Shown here piece by piece: positions 57,371 through 61,442 of a stretch of 64,000 nucleotides of DNA; position 1 is the first letter of the stretch; each line of letters begins with the position of its first letter. Source of the DNA: Semisulcospira habei (lineage: Eukaryota > Mollusca > Gastropoda > Semisulcospiridae); the NCBI GenBank assembly GCA_036245525.1, contig BTPG01000001.1, positions 215,367,304 to 215,431,303 on the forward strand, given 5' to 3'. The translations under genes were made by a program, and so were the position numbers. The notes under the pieces are model-generated. The model saw only the letters and a program-made list of their open reading frames with translations. It ran no database searches and was not told the origin of the DNA.

Positions 57371-59136
57371 ATTTTTTTTTTTTTTTTTTTTTCACTTAAA
57401 ATGTGCCCTCAGACCCCCACTTCAAGATTGAATTTTTTTTTCAGGATTGAATTGTTTTTTTTTTCTGTCCCATCCATGTTGTCTTGTATGGCCAGGACCT
57501 GGGTGGCTGTCTTCAGCCCTGTATACTGATTCAGCTGTTTCAAAAATCCCAGAAAATCGAATTCCAGCTTTTTCGTTCAGATATAACAGCCAGTCATTCC
57601 ATCTGCAAGAGGCATACATGTTCATGAGCCCCTGCATCCACATAGGCTCAAGAGAATCTATGTCTAGCCAAGGTGTATCAGCCACAGTTGCGTCTCATCA
57701 TCCACTGTTAACCCTGTTAGCCCCAAGGTCGCATTTCTCAAAGTTTGGAGGTGTTGCCTATCGACTATGTACTGGTTGCAGGGGATGAATTGACCATGAT
57801 CATTCAAGGGCAGTGCCAGATTAGCTTGGCGCCTTCAGGCGCCAAGCTAATCTGGCACTACCCTTGAATGATCATCGTCAAGCCATAAATGGGTTAACTC
57901 TACAGTTGAAAAGAGAACTTGCATGTTTTCTGACACGTGTGTGAAATATGATTTGTCATTGTCCATAGTTGGACATAGGTAGCATGTGAACTGTTCAGTT
58001 TGTTGGACTGTCACACGTGCACTGGAGTTTAGCAGAATGGCTCGTTTGAATGAGAGCCGTAGTTGTACAGGAAGTGTATTTGTGCGTTAGATGTTTGCTG
58101 TTTTTACCTTGATTTGGTTTTTAATTCTTTCTTTTTTTTACTGTGACTGCTTCTAATTTGTTTGTTTATTTTGCCTCCAGTGTTGTTCCCGGATGAGAAA
58201 ACTACCAGTCTATGCTGCTGGGATTCGAGGAATGCTGAGCGACAGAAACTTCTCTCATTAGGTAAGAAGAGCTACTCCTGGTGGATTCGTTTCAAATTTC
58301 TATTTCGTTTTTATTTTGTTGAATGATTCTGTAACAGGAGCAAAAACTTTTAATCCATTACTTCCTGAGGCTGAAATCACTTATTGTACTATGAAGGTTA
58401 CATCACAGATTACAAGCTAGATCAATCATTTTAGTTTAAGGGTGGTGCCAGAATAGCTTGGCGCCTGAGGCGCCAAGCCATTCTGGCACCACCCTTGAAA
58501 TATCATACTCATAGTCAAATTTATTGCAAGCAGTAGTTTATCAGGATGAAAAGGGTTAATCTTATATACGGCTTAGTTATAGCTTATGTCACACATTTAC
58601 ACAACCTCTAGAGGGTGAAGCCCACAGGTCAGCAGTATTAAGCCTTGCACATGAGCTATGAGGGCTTTGCTGTTCTTTGTGTTTTGTGCAATAGGTTACC
58701 AACAAGCCGGGACAACGTTCTGTATGTTATGAACCAACCCAAGTTTTAACCCCCCGTCACTGGCAGTGGTGCCGACAGTCTTTCTGAAATCTTTGATAAT
58801 TCATCGGCAAAGAACCCCAGTCATTGAAAGACTGTGGATACAAAATCAGCAAGAGACGCGGATCCTCGCTAACCCCCACAACTGATGGAGCTCATGAGGA
58901 TCTATGTCTCTTGCAGTTGGATTGTGTTCATGTTTCCTGGCAGTGAAAGAGCTAATTCTGATCTACAAATATGCATCTAATGATGGTTCTAGCAATGATG
59001 GTTCTCGTTTCATCTTTTTACAGGGCACAACGGGCCAGTGAGAACTATTCAGCACTCGCCGATGGGACCAGCGTTCGTCTCCTGCAGTGAAGACTTCCGC
59101 GCACGATTCTGGTACAGAAAGGCCACCACGGACTAA
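27881..59136 (+). CDS. CSTF1: Cleavage stimulation factor subunit 1 (CstF-50), 12 coding exons
   Basis: Twelve exons sum to 1299 nt, giving 432 residues, almost exactly the length of vertebrate CstF-50 (431). CstF-50 is the WD40 subunit of the CstF complex (with CstF-64 and CstF-77), which recognises the GU-rich element downstream of poly(A) sites in nuclear pre-mRNA 3'-end processing. Residues about 1-60 form the N-terminal homodimerisation domain ([19 protein letters not shown]), then a linker with [10 protein letters not shown] seven-bladed WD40 propeller runs to the C-terminus, with [65 protein letters not shown] and a final [10 protein letters not shown]. All introns are GT-AG and phases match at every junction; no lesion is seen. 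Introns, especially intron 3 (15.8 kb), are mostly transposable elements. The start at 27881 has a strong context (CACCATGG); a second in-frame ATG lies at 27890. Confidence 0.95.
28684..28892 (+). mobile_element. Hairpin MITE family D
   Basis: TTAACCCCTTCCCTG at the left and CAGTGAAGGGGTTGA at the right (one TTAA mutated). Off-centre hairpin CTTCATGAGCCTC with GAGGCTCATGAGGAT. In CSTF1 intron 1. Confidence 0.85.
28997..29223 (+). mobile_element. Hairpin MITE family A next to CSTF1 exon 2
   Basis: Interior starts TTAGCCCCAAGGTCCCATT and ends at TTAA 29220-29223. Arms ATGATAATTCAAGGGTAGTG pair with the complement at 29157-29180; the apex is enlarged and rearranged. Only 23 nt separate its right TTAA from the exon. 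Confidence 0.88.
29247..29374 (+). CDS. CSTF1: CSTF1 exon 2
   Basis: Acceptor GTGTGTACAG ends at 29246; donor GAAG|GTGAGT at 29375. Encodes [19 protein letters not shown] and the [12 protein letters not shown] region of the dimerisation domain. Confidence 0.93.
29516..29652 (-). mobile_element. Hairpin MITE family C (left end lost)
   Basis: Arms TTCAAGGGTGGTGCCAGAAT with CCAATAGGCGCC apex and complement. Right end GATGAGGGTTAA at 29649-29652. Confidence 0.8.
29700..29912 (+). mobile_element. Hairpin MITE family C
   Basis: Starts CCCTTTTCATCCTGATAC, contains TACTGCTTGAAATAAA, hairpin arms around GGCGCTTTATGCGCC, then ATCTGTAATGTAG and a decayed right end AATGGGTTTA. Confidence 0.8.
29913..31357. 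other. CSTF1 intron 2 remainder
   Basis: Short tandem duplication of TCGATCATTCGGACACAGCA at about 29981-30025. The rest (30.1-31.3 kb) has no recognised repeat or coding region; a TGACGTCA octamer occurs near 30664 without other promoter evidence. Confidence 0.45.
31358..31444 (+). CDS. CSTF1: CSTF1 exon 3
   Basis: Acceptor TATGTTGACAG ends at 31357; donor GAAG|GTAAGA at 31445. Encodes the linker ending [13 protein letters not shown], matching the conserved GTGIDLEF-type segment of CstF-50. Confidence 0.93.
31715..31720 (-). other. Possible poly(A) signal of antisense unit
   Basis: AATAAA on the minus strand, about 450 nt past the stop codon of the candidate antisense gene and still 270 bp clear of CSTF1 exon 3. 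Single hexamers are common by chance in AT-rich DNA. Confidence 0.25.
32169..33064 (-). CDS. Candidate antisense two-exon small gene in CSTF1 intron 3
   Basis: Minus strand: ATG in CACGCCATGG, 17 codons (33064-33013, [17 protein letters not shown]), donor TTG|GTAAGT. A strong acceptor (TTGTTGTTGTTTTTTCAG) is followed by 32320-32169, which continues in phase to a TGA, giving about 67 residues. A TATA box lies 65-72 bp upstream of the ATG, and an AATAAA lies downstream. The product is not recognised; other frames of the second exon are also open (for example [18 protein letters not shown]), so the true reading frame, extra exons or a non-coding RNA remain possible. Confidence 0.33.
33129..33136 (-). 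promoter_or_regulatory. TATA box of candidate antisense unit
   Basis: CCTATAAATAG on the minus strand, placing a start site near 33105 and a 5' UTR of roughly 40 nt before the ATG at 33064. Confidence 0.4.
33143..33714. other. CSTF1 intron 3, nothing recognised
   Basis: Upstream flank of the antisense candidate and left flank of the host LINE. No repeat or frame of note. Confidence 0.4.
33715..33850 (+). mobile_element. Host LINE segment 1: endonuclease fragment
   Basis: Encodes [15 protein letters not shown] and [15 protein letters not shown], the core of an APE-type endonuclease with the LGDFN motif. It is cut here by the antisense RTE-like LINE and resumes at about 35207. Its 5' part is missing. 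Confidence 0.8.
33851..35206 (-). pseudogene. RTE-like LINE, decayed antisense copy
   Basis: Minus-strand pieces in several frames: [18 protein letters not shown] (about 35.05-35.10 kb), [15 protein letters not shown] and a damaged active site HFADGIDG (FADD replaced by FADG; 34480-34791), and [19 protein letters not shown] with GRRRGRQKK (33948-34253). Similar to the copy at 10.5-11.8 kb. Frameshifts and the lost catalytic aspartate show it is dead. A GATA-rich tail lies near 33860. Confidence 0.82.
35207..35401 (+). mobile_element. Host LINE segment 2: endonuclease C-terminus
   Basis: Encodes [20 protein letters not shown] and [18 protein letters not shown], the end of the APE endonuclease (the SDHN-like motif reads SEDSNCV). 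It ends in AATCAAACAGTG (35390-35401), the left copy of the target duplication of the foldback element. Confidence 0.82.
35402..36960. mobile_element. Foldback element with long inverted arms, 12-bp target duplication
   Basis: Arms of about 380-400 bp (35402-35780 and about 36510-36920) are near-identical inverted copies; both can be read from AAGAAGTACCCAACGGAG through the tract encoding SANEDK on opposite strands to an AG/TC run. The right end extends about 40 bp further (CGCTTGGCAGTCACCTTTTT, GGTCTGGATT). Direct repeats AATCAAACAGTG flank it (35390-35401, 36961-36972), and removing it restores the host LINE frame. The arm end contains TTTTGACAAAGG-GTATTTACCCGAAAT, resembling the hammerhead-like core of Penelope terminal repeats. 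The interior (35.79-36.5 kb) holds a copy of the 3.1-3.9 kb repeat and C/T-rich tracts, with no reverse transcriptase. Confidence 0.85.
36961..38528 (+). mobile_element. Host LINE segment 3: linker with 69-bp in-frame repeat array
   Basis: Resumes as [25 protein letters not shown] and [14 protein letters not shown], then [19 protein letters not shown], the usual linker between endonuclease and RT. At about 37355 the code enters a 69-bp tandem repeat encoding a 23-residue unit ([23 protein letters not shown]). There are about 17 copies to 38530, with one TAA stop at about 37573. Confidence 0.88.
37355..38530 (+). repeat. 69-bp minisatellite, left part
   Basis: About 17 units of 69 bp, each beginning GAGTCATCAGGAGCTCG or GAGTCATCAGGAGCTTG. 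Variants alternate between TTGTTTGACATGAATGATG and TTGTCTGACATAAACGATG types, suggesting higher-order spread. Length is a multiple of three, so the host LINE frame is preserved. Confidence 0.95.
38529..40445 (-). mobile_element. L2-like LINE inserted in the minisatellite
   Basis: The minus strand is open from about 40440 to the stop at 38722; the ATG at 40245 would give 507 residues. RT landmarks (numbered from that ATG) are NYRPVS (65-70), [13 protein letters not shown] with catalytic D137, [10 protein letters not shown] (194-203) and YADD (227-230). The C-terminus LKTHLFQQF is typical of L2-clade elements. It is 5'-truncated (no endonuclease) but without stops in the RT, so relatively young. 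The 3' UTR ends in a (TTATT)n tail. The junctions ACTAGTTAT (left) and GAGGTTATC (right) suggest a short target duplication (GTTAT). Confidence 0.9.
40446..42642 (+). mobile_element. Host LINE segment 4: rest of repeat array and reverse transcriptase
   Basis: The repeat array continues to about 41740. The frame then reads [58 protein letters not shown] and [15 protein letters not shown] (motif A). The YADD/FADD block and the segment around GVPQG are missing or deleted near 42340-42380, where the sequence jumps to VDFRQ. A last piece, [19 protein letters not shown], is in another frame. The element is cut at CTCTTTTACAAATC by the I/Nimb-like LINE. Confidence 0.85.
40447..41740 (+). repeat. 69-bp minisatellite, right part
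   Basis: About 19 further units, same variants as the left part. One 63-bp unit with ATAGGAAACGAG and one TGA (about 41482) break the otherwise open frame. The antisense strand is also open over long stretches, purely because the unit length is a multiple of three. Confidence 0.95.
42643..45850 (+). mobile_element. I/Nimb-like LINE with RT and RNase H, 5'-truncated
   Basis: Open from the insertion junction (first ATG at 42687) to TGA at 45626, about 980 residues. Counting from 42681, the linker holds [13 protein letters not shown] holds NYRPIALTS (about 256), [12 protein letters not shown] (326), MGVPQGSIL (383) and FVDDF (416; the V form is usual in this clade). RNase H holds LYTDGSKS (714), [23 protein letters not shown] (777) and [11 protein letters not shown] (816), followed by a cysteine-bearing C-terminus ([17 protein letters not shown]). 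The endonuclease is missing. The 3' UTR holds GGCCTTAGTCGCC and GGCGTTAAACCC and ends (ACTAA)n. A 14-bp target duplication CTCTTTTACAAATC flanks it (42629-42642, 45851-45864). No disabling mutation in the RT-RNase H part: a young insertion. Confidence 0.94.
45851..46060 (+). mobile_element. Host LINE segment 5: C-terminal coding end
   Basis: Directly after the second CTCTTTTACAAATC copy the frame reads [17 protein letters not shown] then [16 protein letters not shown], the C-terminus of the same LINE ORF left at 42642. This confirms that the I/Nimb-like LINE split one continuous gene. Confidence 0.82.
46061..46371. other. CSTF1 intron 3, LINE 3' UTR or unique sequence
   Basis: Contains four short tandem copies related to GTCAGTATTAGTCTAG (46140-46210). 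Nothing else recognised. Confidence 0.4.
46372..46585 (-). mobile_element. Hairpin MITE family A (reverse)
   Basis: TTAA at both ends (TTAACCCATTCAACCCC left, AAAAAGGGTTAA right). Near-perfect arms CATGATAATTCAAGGGTAGTG and complement, with a short imperfect apex GGCATAGTCAGGCGCC. Confidence 0.92.
46636..46721 (+). mobile_element. Family A half-element
   Basis: TTAA-bounded but with only one hairpin arm (CTACCCTTGAATTATCATG) and the right end. An internal deletion removed the other arm. Confidence 0.7.
46722..47270. other. End of CSTF1 intron 3
   Basis: No repeat recognised apart from a short G-rich run near 47125. It ends TCTCAATTTTCAG at the exon 4 acceptor. Confidence 0.4.
47271..47404 (+). 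CDS. CSTF1: CSTF1 exon 4
   Basis: Encodes [18 protein letters not shown] and [17 protein letters not shown]40 blade 1. Acceptor TTTTCAG, donor AAG|GTAGGC, phase 0 out. Confidence 0.95.
47408..47480 (+). mobile_element. Family D fragment
   Basis: TAACCCTTTCACTGCTGAC then GGGGCTCATGAGGATCTATG: left terminus and one arm of a D element only 4 bp after the exon 4 donor region; no right end. Confidence 0.65.
47694..47816 (+). CDS. CSTF1: CSTF1 exon 5
   Basis: Encodes [18 protein letters not shown] and [13 protein letters not shown], the conserved stretch between blades 1 and 2 of CstF-50. Acceptor TCCGCAG, donor GCT|GTAAGG. Confidence 0.95.
47862..48015 (+). mobile_element. Hairpin MITE family C
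   Basis: TTAACCCATTCTGTCCTGATG left end, then CACTGCTTGAAATAAA, near-perfect arms (TTCAAGGGTGGTGCCAGAAT) with the CGCCTACAGGCG apex. The right end is rearranged. Confidence 0.85.
48110..48700 (-). mobile_element. LINE 3' fragment (low detail)
   Basis: The minus strand carries [20 protein letters not shown], resembling the C-terminal end of L2/CR1 ORFs, followed by a 3' region ending in an (ATTG)n-like tail (AATCAATCAATC on the + strand, about 48131). Family not determined. Confidence 0.45.
48809..48985 (+). mobile_element. Family A MITE, internally deleted
   Basis: TTAA at both ends (TTAACCCTTTTAGCCCCC, TTGAATGGGTTAA). The left arm is intact to GCTTGGCGCC; most of the right arm is missing (joins to CAGTTATCATGG). 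Confidence 0.85.
49003..49151 (+). mobile_element. Chimeric E/A hairpin MITE
   Basis: The left half is E-type (TTAAGCTCTTCACTATC, AGTGCTTTTTATTGTGATG). The right half, from about 49090, is the A-type arm and terminus (TACCCTTGAATTATCATG, GGGGCTAAAAAGGTTAA). TTAA ends at 49003 and 49148. Confidence 0.8.
49352..49445 (+). mobile_element. Hairpin MITE family E
   Basis: A 94-bp TTAA-bounded element: TTAACCCTCTGCGTGTCAGT pairs with ACTGACAGGCAACGGGTTAA, with the GATGATTTGTACAGGAATCATC centre. Confidence 0.85.
49475..49640 (+). repeat. Duplicated 80-bp unit after (TAA)n
   Basis: TAATAATAAATAG followed by two copies of a unit with GTTCTCCAAGAAAACACTGG and GCGCAACAGCACACTCTCAG. This looks like a LINE 3' end in minus orientation with a local duplication. 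Confidence 0.7.
49801..49944. repeat. 36-bp minisatellite, 4 copies
   Basis: Four exact-length units starting TTGAACTGTGACAATGTG and ending TGATCACCAGACAG. Confidence 0.95.
49967..50180 (+). mobile_element. Hairpin MITE family C (full length)
   Basis: TTAACCCCTTTCATCCTGATG at left, CAGGATGTAATGAGTTAA at right. Arms GTTCAAGGGTGGTGCCAGAAT with apex CGCCTGAGGCG and near-perfect complement. Good reference for family C (214 bp). Confidence 0.92.
50270..50396 (-). mobile_element. Family C MITE core (reverse)
   Basis: Arms GTTCAAGGCTAGTGCCAGAAT and complement with apex GGTGCCTCAGGCACC (a compensated GGCGCC to GGTGCC change). Ends lost; lies 60 bp upstream of exon 6. Confidence 0.82.
50456..50578 (+). 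CDS. CSTF1: CSTF1 exon 6
   Basis: Encodes [18 protein letters not shown] then [18 protein letters not shown]40 blade 2. Acceptor GTCCCGCAG, donor CAG|GTAGGT. Confidence 0.95.
50708..50830 (+). mobile_element. Hairpin MITE family D
   Basis: TTAACCCCTTTACTGCTGAG left end. Near-perfect hairpin 50757-50813 (AGACATAGATCCTCATGAGC and complement). The right terminus was not identified. Confidence 0.85.
51052..51228 (+). mobile_element. Family A MITE, left arm deleted, next to exon 7
   Basis: TTAGCCCCAAGGTCCCATT through CATGATAATTCA, then a jump to TGAAGGCGCCAAGC: most of the left arm is gone. Right TTAA at 51225-51228, 26 nt from the exon 7 start. Confidence 0.85.
51255..51330 (+). CDS. CSTF1: CSTF1 exon 7
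   Basis: Encodes [20 protein letters not shown] then TQHPT, blade 3. Acceptor TTCTTTTTCAG, donor T|GTGAGT, phase 1 out. Confidence 0.95.
51713..51800 (+). mobile_element. Family D fragment
   Basis: CAAGAGGCATAGATCCTG and GGGGGCTCATGAGGATCTAT: decayed D hairpin. Confidence 0.7.
51801..52706. repeat. CSTF1 intron 7, unclassified repeat-like region
   Basis: GC-richer segment (CATCCTGTCTCGGAAGACAA, then GTCGTCAAGATCCCCCTCTT). A minus-strand frame of 146 codons (51773-52213) has no recognisable domain. Near 52510-52580 is a strongly decayed A/C-type hairpin (CATGATAGTTCAAAGG). Origin unknown. Confidence 0.35.
52707..52922 (-). mobile_element. Hairpin MITE family A (reverse)
   Basis: CACCCTTTCAGCCCCGTGG left; arms ATGATAATTCAAAGGTAGTG with apex GCGCCTGAAGGCGC; right TTAA 52919-52922 shared with the next D element. 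Confidence 0.85.
52919..53181 (+). mobile_element. Family D MITE with poly(G), next to exon 8
   Basis: Hairpin arms around AAGATCCTCATGAGCCCCCG and GGCTCATGAGGTGC, interrupted by a 28-bp G-rich run (53043-53070). Right end GGCGGTGAAGAGGTTAA at 53178-53181, 31 nt before exon 8. Confidence 0.78.
53213..53292 (+). CDS. CSTF1: CSTF1 exon 8
   Basis: Completes [14 protein letters not shown] and [12 protein letters not shown], blade 3 to 4. Acceptor TTTTTGTTTCAG, donor GAT|GTAAGT. Confidence 0.95.
53293..54330. other. CSTF1 intron 8, unrecognised
   Basis: A + strand frame of about 190 codons (53760-54335) has no recognisable domain and no splice or promoter context. It is probably a chance or transposon-derived frame. 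Confidence 0.3.
54331..55107. repeat. 30-bp minisatellite, about 26 copies
   Basis: Unit TATGAGTGAGTACTGGGTGA plus GAGTTTGAGT, with C/T (GGGCGA or GGGTGA) and A/G (TTGAAT or TTGAGT) variants, and one unit with an extra T near 54631 that shifts frame. The antisense frames ([14 protein letters not shown]) are by-products of a unit divisible by three. Confidence 0.96.
55120..55212 (+). mobile_element. Hairpin MITE family E
   Basis: TTAACCCTTTGCATGTCAC left; GTCGCCATGATTTCC and AATCATCATAACAAGAATC form the decayed hairpin; right end about GCGCAGAGGATTAG. Confidence 0.75.
55361..55400 (-). mobile_element. Family A terminal fragment
   Basis: CTAACCCATTTAGCCCCGAG followed by TCCCTACAGCAGGAGATG: only one end of an A element. 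Confidence 0.7.
55608..55763 (+). CDS. CSTF1: CSTF1 exon 9
   Basis: Encodes [33 protein letters not shown] and [14 protein letters not shown], blades 4-5. Acceptor TGCTTTTTCAG, donor AAG|GTCAGT. Confidence 0.95.
55824..56032 (-). mobile_element. Hairpin MITE family C (reverse, full length)
   Basis: Ends TTGACCCATTGCATG and GATAAGGGTTAA. Arms GTTCAAGGGTGGTGCCAGCAT with CGCCTGAGGCG apex and near-perfect complement. Confidence 0.88.
56269..56468 (+). mobile_element. Hairpin MITE family A (near-perfect hairpin)
   Basis: TTAATCCTTTTAGCCCC left. Hairpin 56347-56441 has essentially perfect arms from TTGACCATGATAATTCAAGG to the apex GGCGCCTGAAGGCGCC. Right end ACTCGGGGCTA lacks the final TTAA. Confidence 0.92.
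56500..56700 (-). mobile_element. (TAA)n with LINE 3' end
   Basis: TAA run (56500-56591), then TACCGTTATTATATAGGCGC and CTCAAAGCGCCGCG, resembling the L2-like LINE 3' ends at 6498 and 38560. A truncated LINE tail in minus orientation. Confidence 0.65.
57076..57220 (+). CDS. CSTF1: CSTF1 exon 10
   Basis: Encodes [35 protein letters not shown] and NHTEDY, blades 5-6. Acceptor GCTTGCAG, donor G|GTCAGC. Confidence 0.95.
57341..57392. repeat. poly(C)-poly(T) tract
   Basis: Thirty C residues, one A, then about 21 T residues, in CSTF1 intron 10. Confidence 0.95.
57596..57668 (+). mobile_element. Family D hairpin fragment
   Basis: GCAAGAGGCATACATGTTCA, TGAGCCCCTGCATC and the partly decayed complement ending AATCTATGTCT. 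Confidence 0.72.
57708..57897 (+). mobile_element. Hairpin MITE family A
   Basis: TTAACCCTGTTAGCCCC left, AAATGGGTTAA right. Arms CATGATCATTCAAGGGCAGTG with apex GGCGCCTTCAGGCGCC; the A-to-C change (GATCATTC) is matched in the opposite arm (GAATGATC). Confidence 0.92.
58181..58261 (+). CDS. CSTF1: CSTF1 exon 11
   Basis: Encodes [20 protein letters not shown] then RQKLLSL, blade 6. Acceptor TTTGCCTCCAG, donor G|GTAAGA. Confidence 0.95.
   Translation, partial: CCSRMRKLPVYAAGIRGMLSDRNFSH
58350..58559 (-). mobile_element. Hairpin MITE family C (reverse, full length)
   Basis: TTAATCCATTACTTCCTGAG left, TCAGGATGAAAAGGGTTAA right. Arms TTTAAGGGTGGTGCCAGAAT with CGCCTGAGGCG apex. Confidence 0.9.
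58746..58955 (+). mobile_element. Hairpin MITE family D
   Basis: TTAACCCCCCGTCACTGGCAG left and CTGGCAGTGAAAGAGCTAA right. Decayed hairpin GATCCTCGCTAACCCCC and GAGCTCATGAGGATC. Confidence 0.8.
59024..59136 (+). CDS. CSTF1: CSTF1 exon 12 (last coding)
   Basis: Encodes [17 protein letters not shown] then [17 protein letters not shown] and TAA. The ARFWYR end is the diagnostic CstF-50 C-terminus (blade 7). Confidence 0.95.
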
Positions 59137-59152
59137 AAGGGGAGACCTGGTT

Positions 59153-59466
59153 TTAACTCCATCACTGCCAGTGACCGCGAAAAGAAATGCATACTGAGGG
59201 GGAAGCATCCTTTCACTGTCCGTAGACGTCAAACCTGCCTCTGGAATCTCCGCAGATTCAATGCCTGTACTCTCCATTGCTTCGTCTAAGGTGGATTAAA
59301 TCAGGGAGGTAGGAAGAATGGACCCTCATTTGCGACACCAGGCAGAGGAATAGAGTGGGCAAGAGGCATTGATCCTCATGAGCCCCCGCATCTGCGGGGG
59401 CTCATGAGGATCAATGCCTCTTGCAGTCGGGTGGTGGTTGCTTGTTCTTAACGTTGAACGAGTTAA
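59153..59466 (+). mobile_element. Family D element in the CSTF1 3' UTR or flank, with perfect hairpin
   Basis: TTAACTCCATCACTGCCAGTG left, GAACGAGTTAAC right. At 59359-59424 two 32-bp arms (from GCAAGAGGCATTGATCCTCA) are exact complements with a 2-nt tip. It begins 17 nt after the CSTF1 stop codon. No AATAAA was found between the stop and the hairpin, so the hairpin is probably within the mature 3' UTR. Confidence 0.85.
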
Positions 59467-59573
59467 CAGGAGTCGGTGAGGAACGTCTTCCTACGATTGT
59501 TACAAACGTTACCCGCCACCGACGGAGACTGGAATGGAAAAGTTATCACTAACTTTGAGCAGGAAGGGATGAT

Positions 59574-59770
59574 GTTTCACTCCTTTTCCCCCAGACTCAC
59601 CACAGCAAGATAAGGATCGACCGTGATAGTTCAAGGGTGATGCCAGAATAGCTTGGTTTCTGGCATCACCCTTGAACTGTCATGGTCAATCTGTGTCCTG
59701 CACGGCAATGCAGTCTTCAGAGGACAACGGCAACATTTGGGGATTTCGGTATTGGGGTAGAATGAGTTAG
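59574..59770 (-). mobile_element. Hairpin MITE family B (reverse, short apex)
   Basis: Ends CTTTTCCCCCAG and GGGGTAGAATGAGTTA. Arms ATGATAGTTCAAGGGTGATG-type with a truncated apex (CTTGGTTTCTGG), then GCAACATTTGGGGATTTCGG. Confidence 0.85.
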
Positions 59771-59987
59771 AGATTCTGACAGCGAGGAAAAAACAACTAC
59801 TATCCAAACGAGAGGCAGCATTATTAATGAAATCTGTGGGTTTCTAGTAAATGATGTGTGAAAGTGACTTTAGTGTGCGAGCGTTCACTTCGTCAGTATT
59901 TTGATCTTCATAGAATAGCTCCAAAGAGCTTGGAACTTTGACTTTTACGATAAATTTGTGTTGTGTTGTGTTTGGCAACGGTCTTGA

Positions 59988-60116
59988 GGCTCCAAGCTAA
60001 TCTGTCACTACCCTTGAATTATCACGGTCAATCCATCCCCTGCAACTGGTACGCGGTCGTTAGGTGACACCTCCACCGTTAGATGAGAAATGTTGTTTTG
60101 GCGTTAAAAGGGTTAA
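59988..60116 (-). mobile_element. Family A half-element
   Basis: One arm (GCTCCAAGCTAATCTG, CTACCCTTGAATTATCACG), GCAACTGGTACGCGG and the right end TTAAAAGGGTTAA. Confidence 0.78.
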
Positions 60117-60521
60117 GCCAATTGGGAAGGTGTGTGTGCTAGGACAGTGTCCCAAAATACTGATTATCTCTGCAGCCGGGCAGTGGCAACCCAATGTCCG
60201 TTTTCAGTTTTTTCATACTGTCACCCCTGCAAATCTCATTTGCCAGTGGTTTTTGCTCTGTGTTCATAATATTTCCACTTCCTGTGCCCACAATTTGCGA
60301 TGGATCAACCTTTTACAGCACTGGAGGACAGCAGTTCATGTGCAGCGTATCATGAAAGTGCGAATGGGAGAGTACATGTACATTGTTGTGTAAACCTTAC
60401 CCCATTGTATGGTGACAGAAACAAGCGTTGAAGCAGTGCAGCAGTAGGCTTTTTGTTGTTCATTTTAACCATTTTGCTCATGTTCTCTTATTGTTCAGGA
60501 TTTGCATTGACAACAAGTCTC

Positions 60522-60743
60522 TTAACCCATTCAGCCCGACGCACGTATTTCCCCACGCACGTATTTATTTGGAGCCGTCCTCTTAACGACTGTGCACCTG
60601 TTGCAGGAGATGGATCGACCATGATAATTCAAGGGCAGCGCCAGATTAGCTTGGCGCCGACAGGCGCCAAGCTAATCTGGCACTACCCTTGAATTATCAT
60701 TTTCGACCCATCTGCTGTAGTGCGTCAGAGCTGAATGGGTTAA
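60522..60743 (+). mobile_element. Hairpin MITE family A, long-TIR subfamily
   Basis: TTAACCCATTCAGCCCGACG left pairs with CAGAGCTGAATGGGTTAA right. Arms CATGATAATTCAAGGGCAGCG with apex GGCGCCGACAGGCGCC. Confidence 0.9.
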
Positions 60744-60760
60744 AATGTTACTGTTTGTAT

Positions 60761-60850
60761 TTAAGCCCTTGACTATCAGGTAGTGCTTTTGATTGCGATG
60801 ATTGCAGCAGTAATCCTTGCTACAAGCAACACTACTATCAGCCAGAGTGT
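60761..60850 (+). mobile_element. Hairpin MITE family E (adjacent to A)
   Basis: TTAAGCCCTTGACTATCAGG, TAGTGCTTTTGATTGCGATG and CAACACTACTATCAGCC. The same A-then-E arrangement with the same 17-bp spacer occurs at 48.8-49.1 kb. Confidence 0.78.
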
Positions 60851-60954
60851 TTATCAGAAAAGGAAGGGAAGGTCCCGCGTGAGAAAATTCTGTGTATTGT
60901 CATGTTTTCAGCAGATTATAGAAGATTTAATATCTGTGACTGCATTTGCTGTTT

Positions 60955-61080
60955 TGGTGTGTGTGTGGTGTGTGTATTGGGTGTGTGAGTTGGGTGTGTG
61001 TGTGGGTGTGTGTATTGGGCGTGGGTGTGTGGGTGGGGGTAGGTGTGGGTGTTTGTGTGGGTGGGTGGGTGTATGTGTGA
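60955..61080. repeat. GT-rich degenerate tract
   Basis: GTGTG/GGGTG-rich stretch without strict periodicity. Confidence 0.8.
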
Positions 61081-61087
61081 ATCAGAC

Positions 61088-61289
61088 TTGACCTTTTCAC
61101 TGCCTGGAAAAATTGGACATGATCCGTGTGCAAGAGACAGAGCCACATGAGACCCCGCAGTTGCAGGGGGTCATGAGGATCTATGTCTCTTGCTTAGACT
61201 ACTTTGTATCTATGTTCCTTTGACATCTTTTGGACCTTTGACGTTACAATTTTTTGTTTTAAATCGTCCACTGGCAGTAAAGGGGTTCA
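61088..61289 (+). mobile_element. Hairpin MITE family D
   Basis: TTGACCTTTTCACTGCCTGG left, CTGGCAGTAAAGGGGTTCA right. Hairpin 61131-61193 (CAAGAGACAGAGCCACATGA and complement). Confidence 0.85.
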
Positions 61290-61303
61290 TTAAACTTTGA
61301 CAT

Positions 61304-61442
61304 TGTTAGCCCCGGATCCCTACAGCAAAGCTGGCACTACCCTTGAATTATCATGGTCAATCCATCTTCTGCAACTGGTACATAGTCGTTTTACAACACC
61401 TCCCATATTTGAGAAATGGGACCTTGGGACTGAAAGGGTTAA
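61304..61442 (-). mobile_element. Family A MITE, one arm deleted (reverse)
   Basis: TTAGCCCCGGATCCCTACAG joined directly to AAGCTGGCACTACCCTTG; right end CTGAAAGGGTTAA at 61439-61442. Confidence 0.82.
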
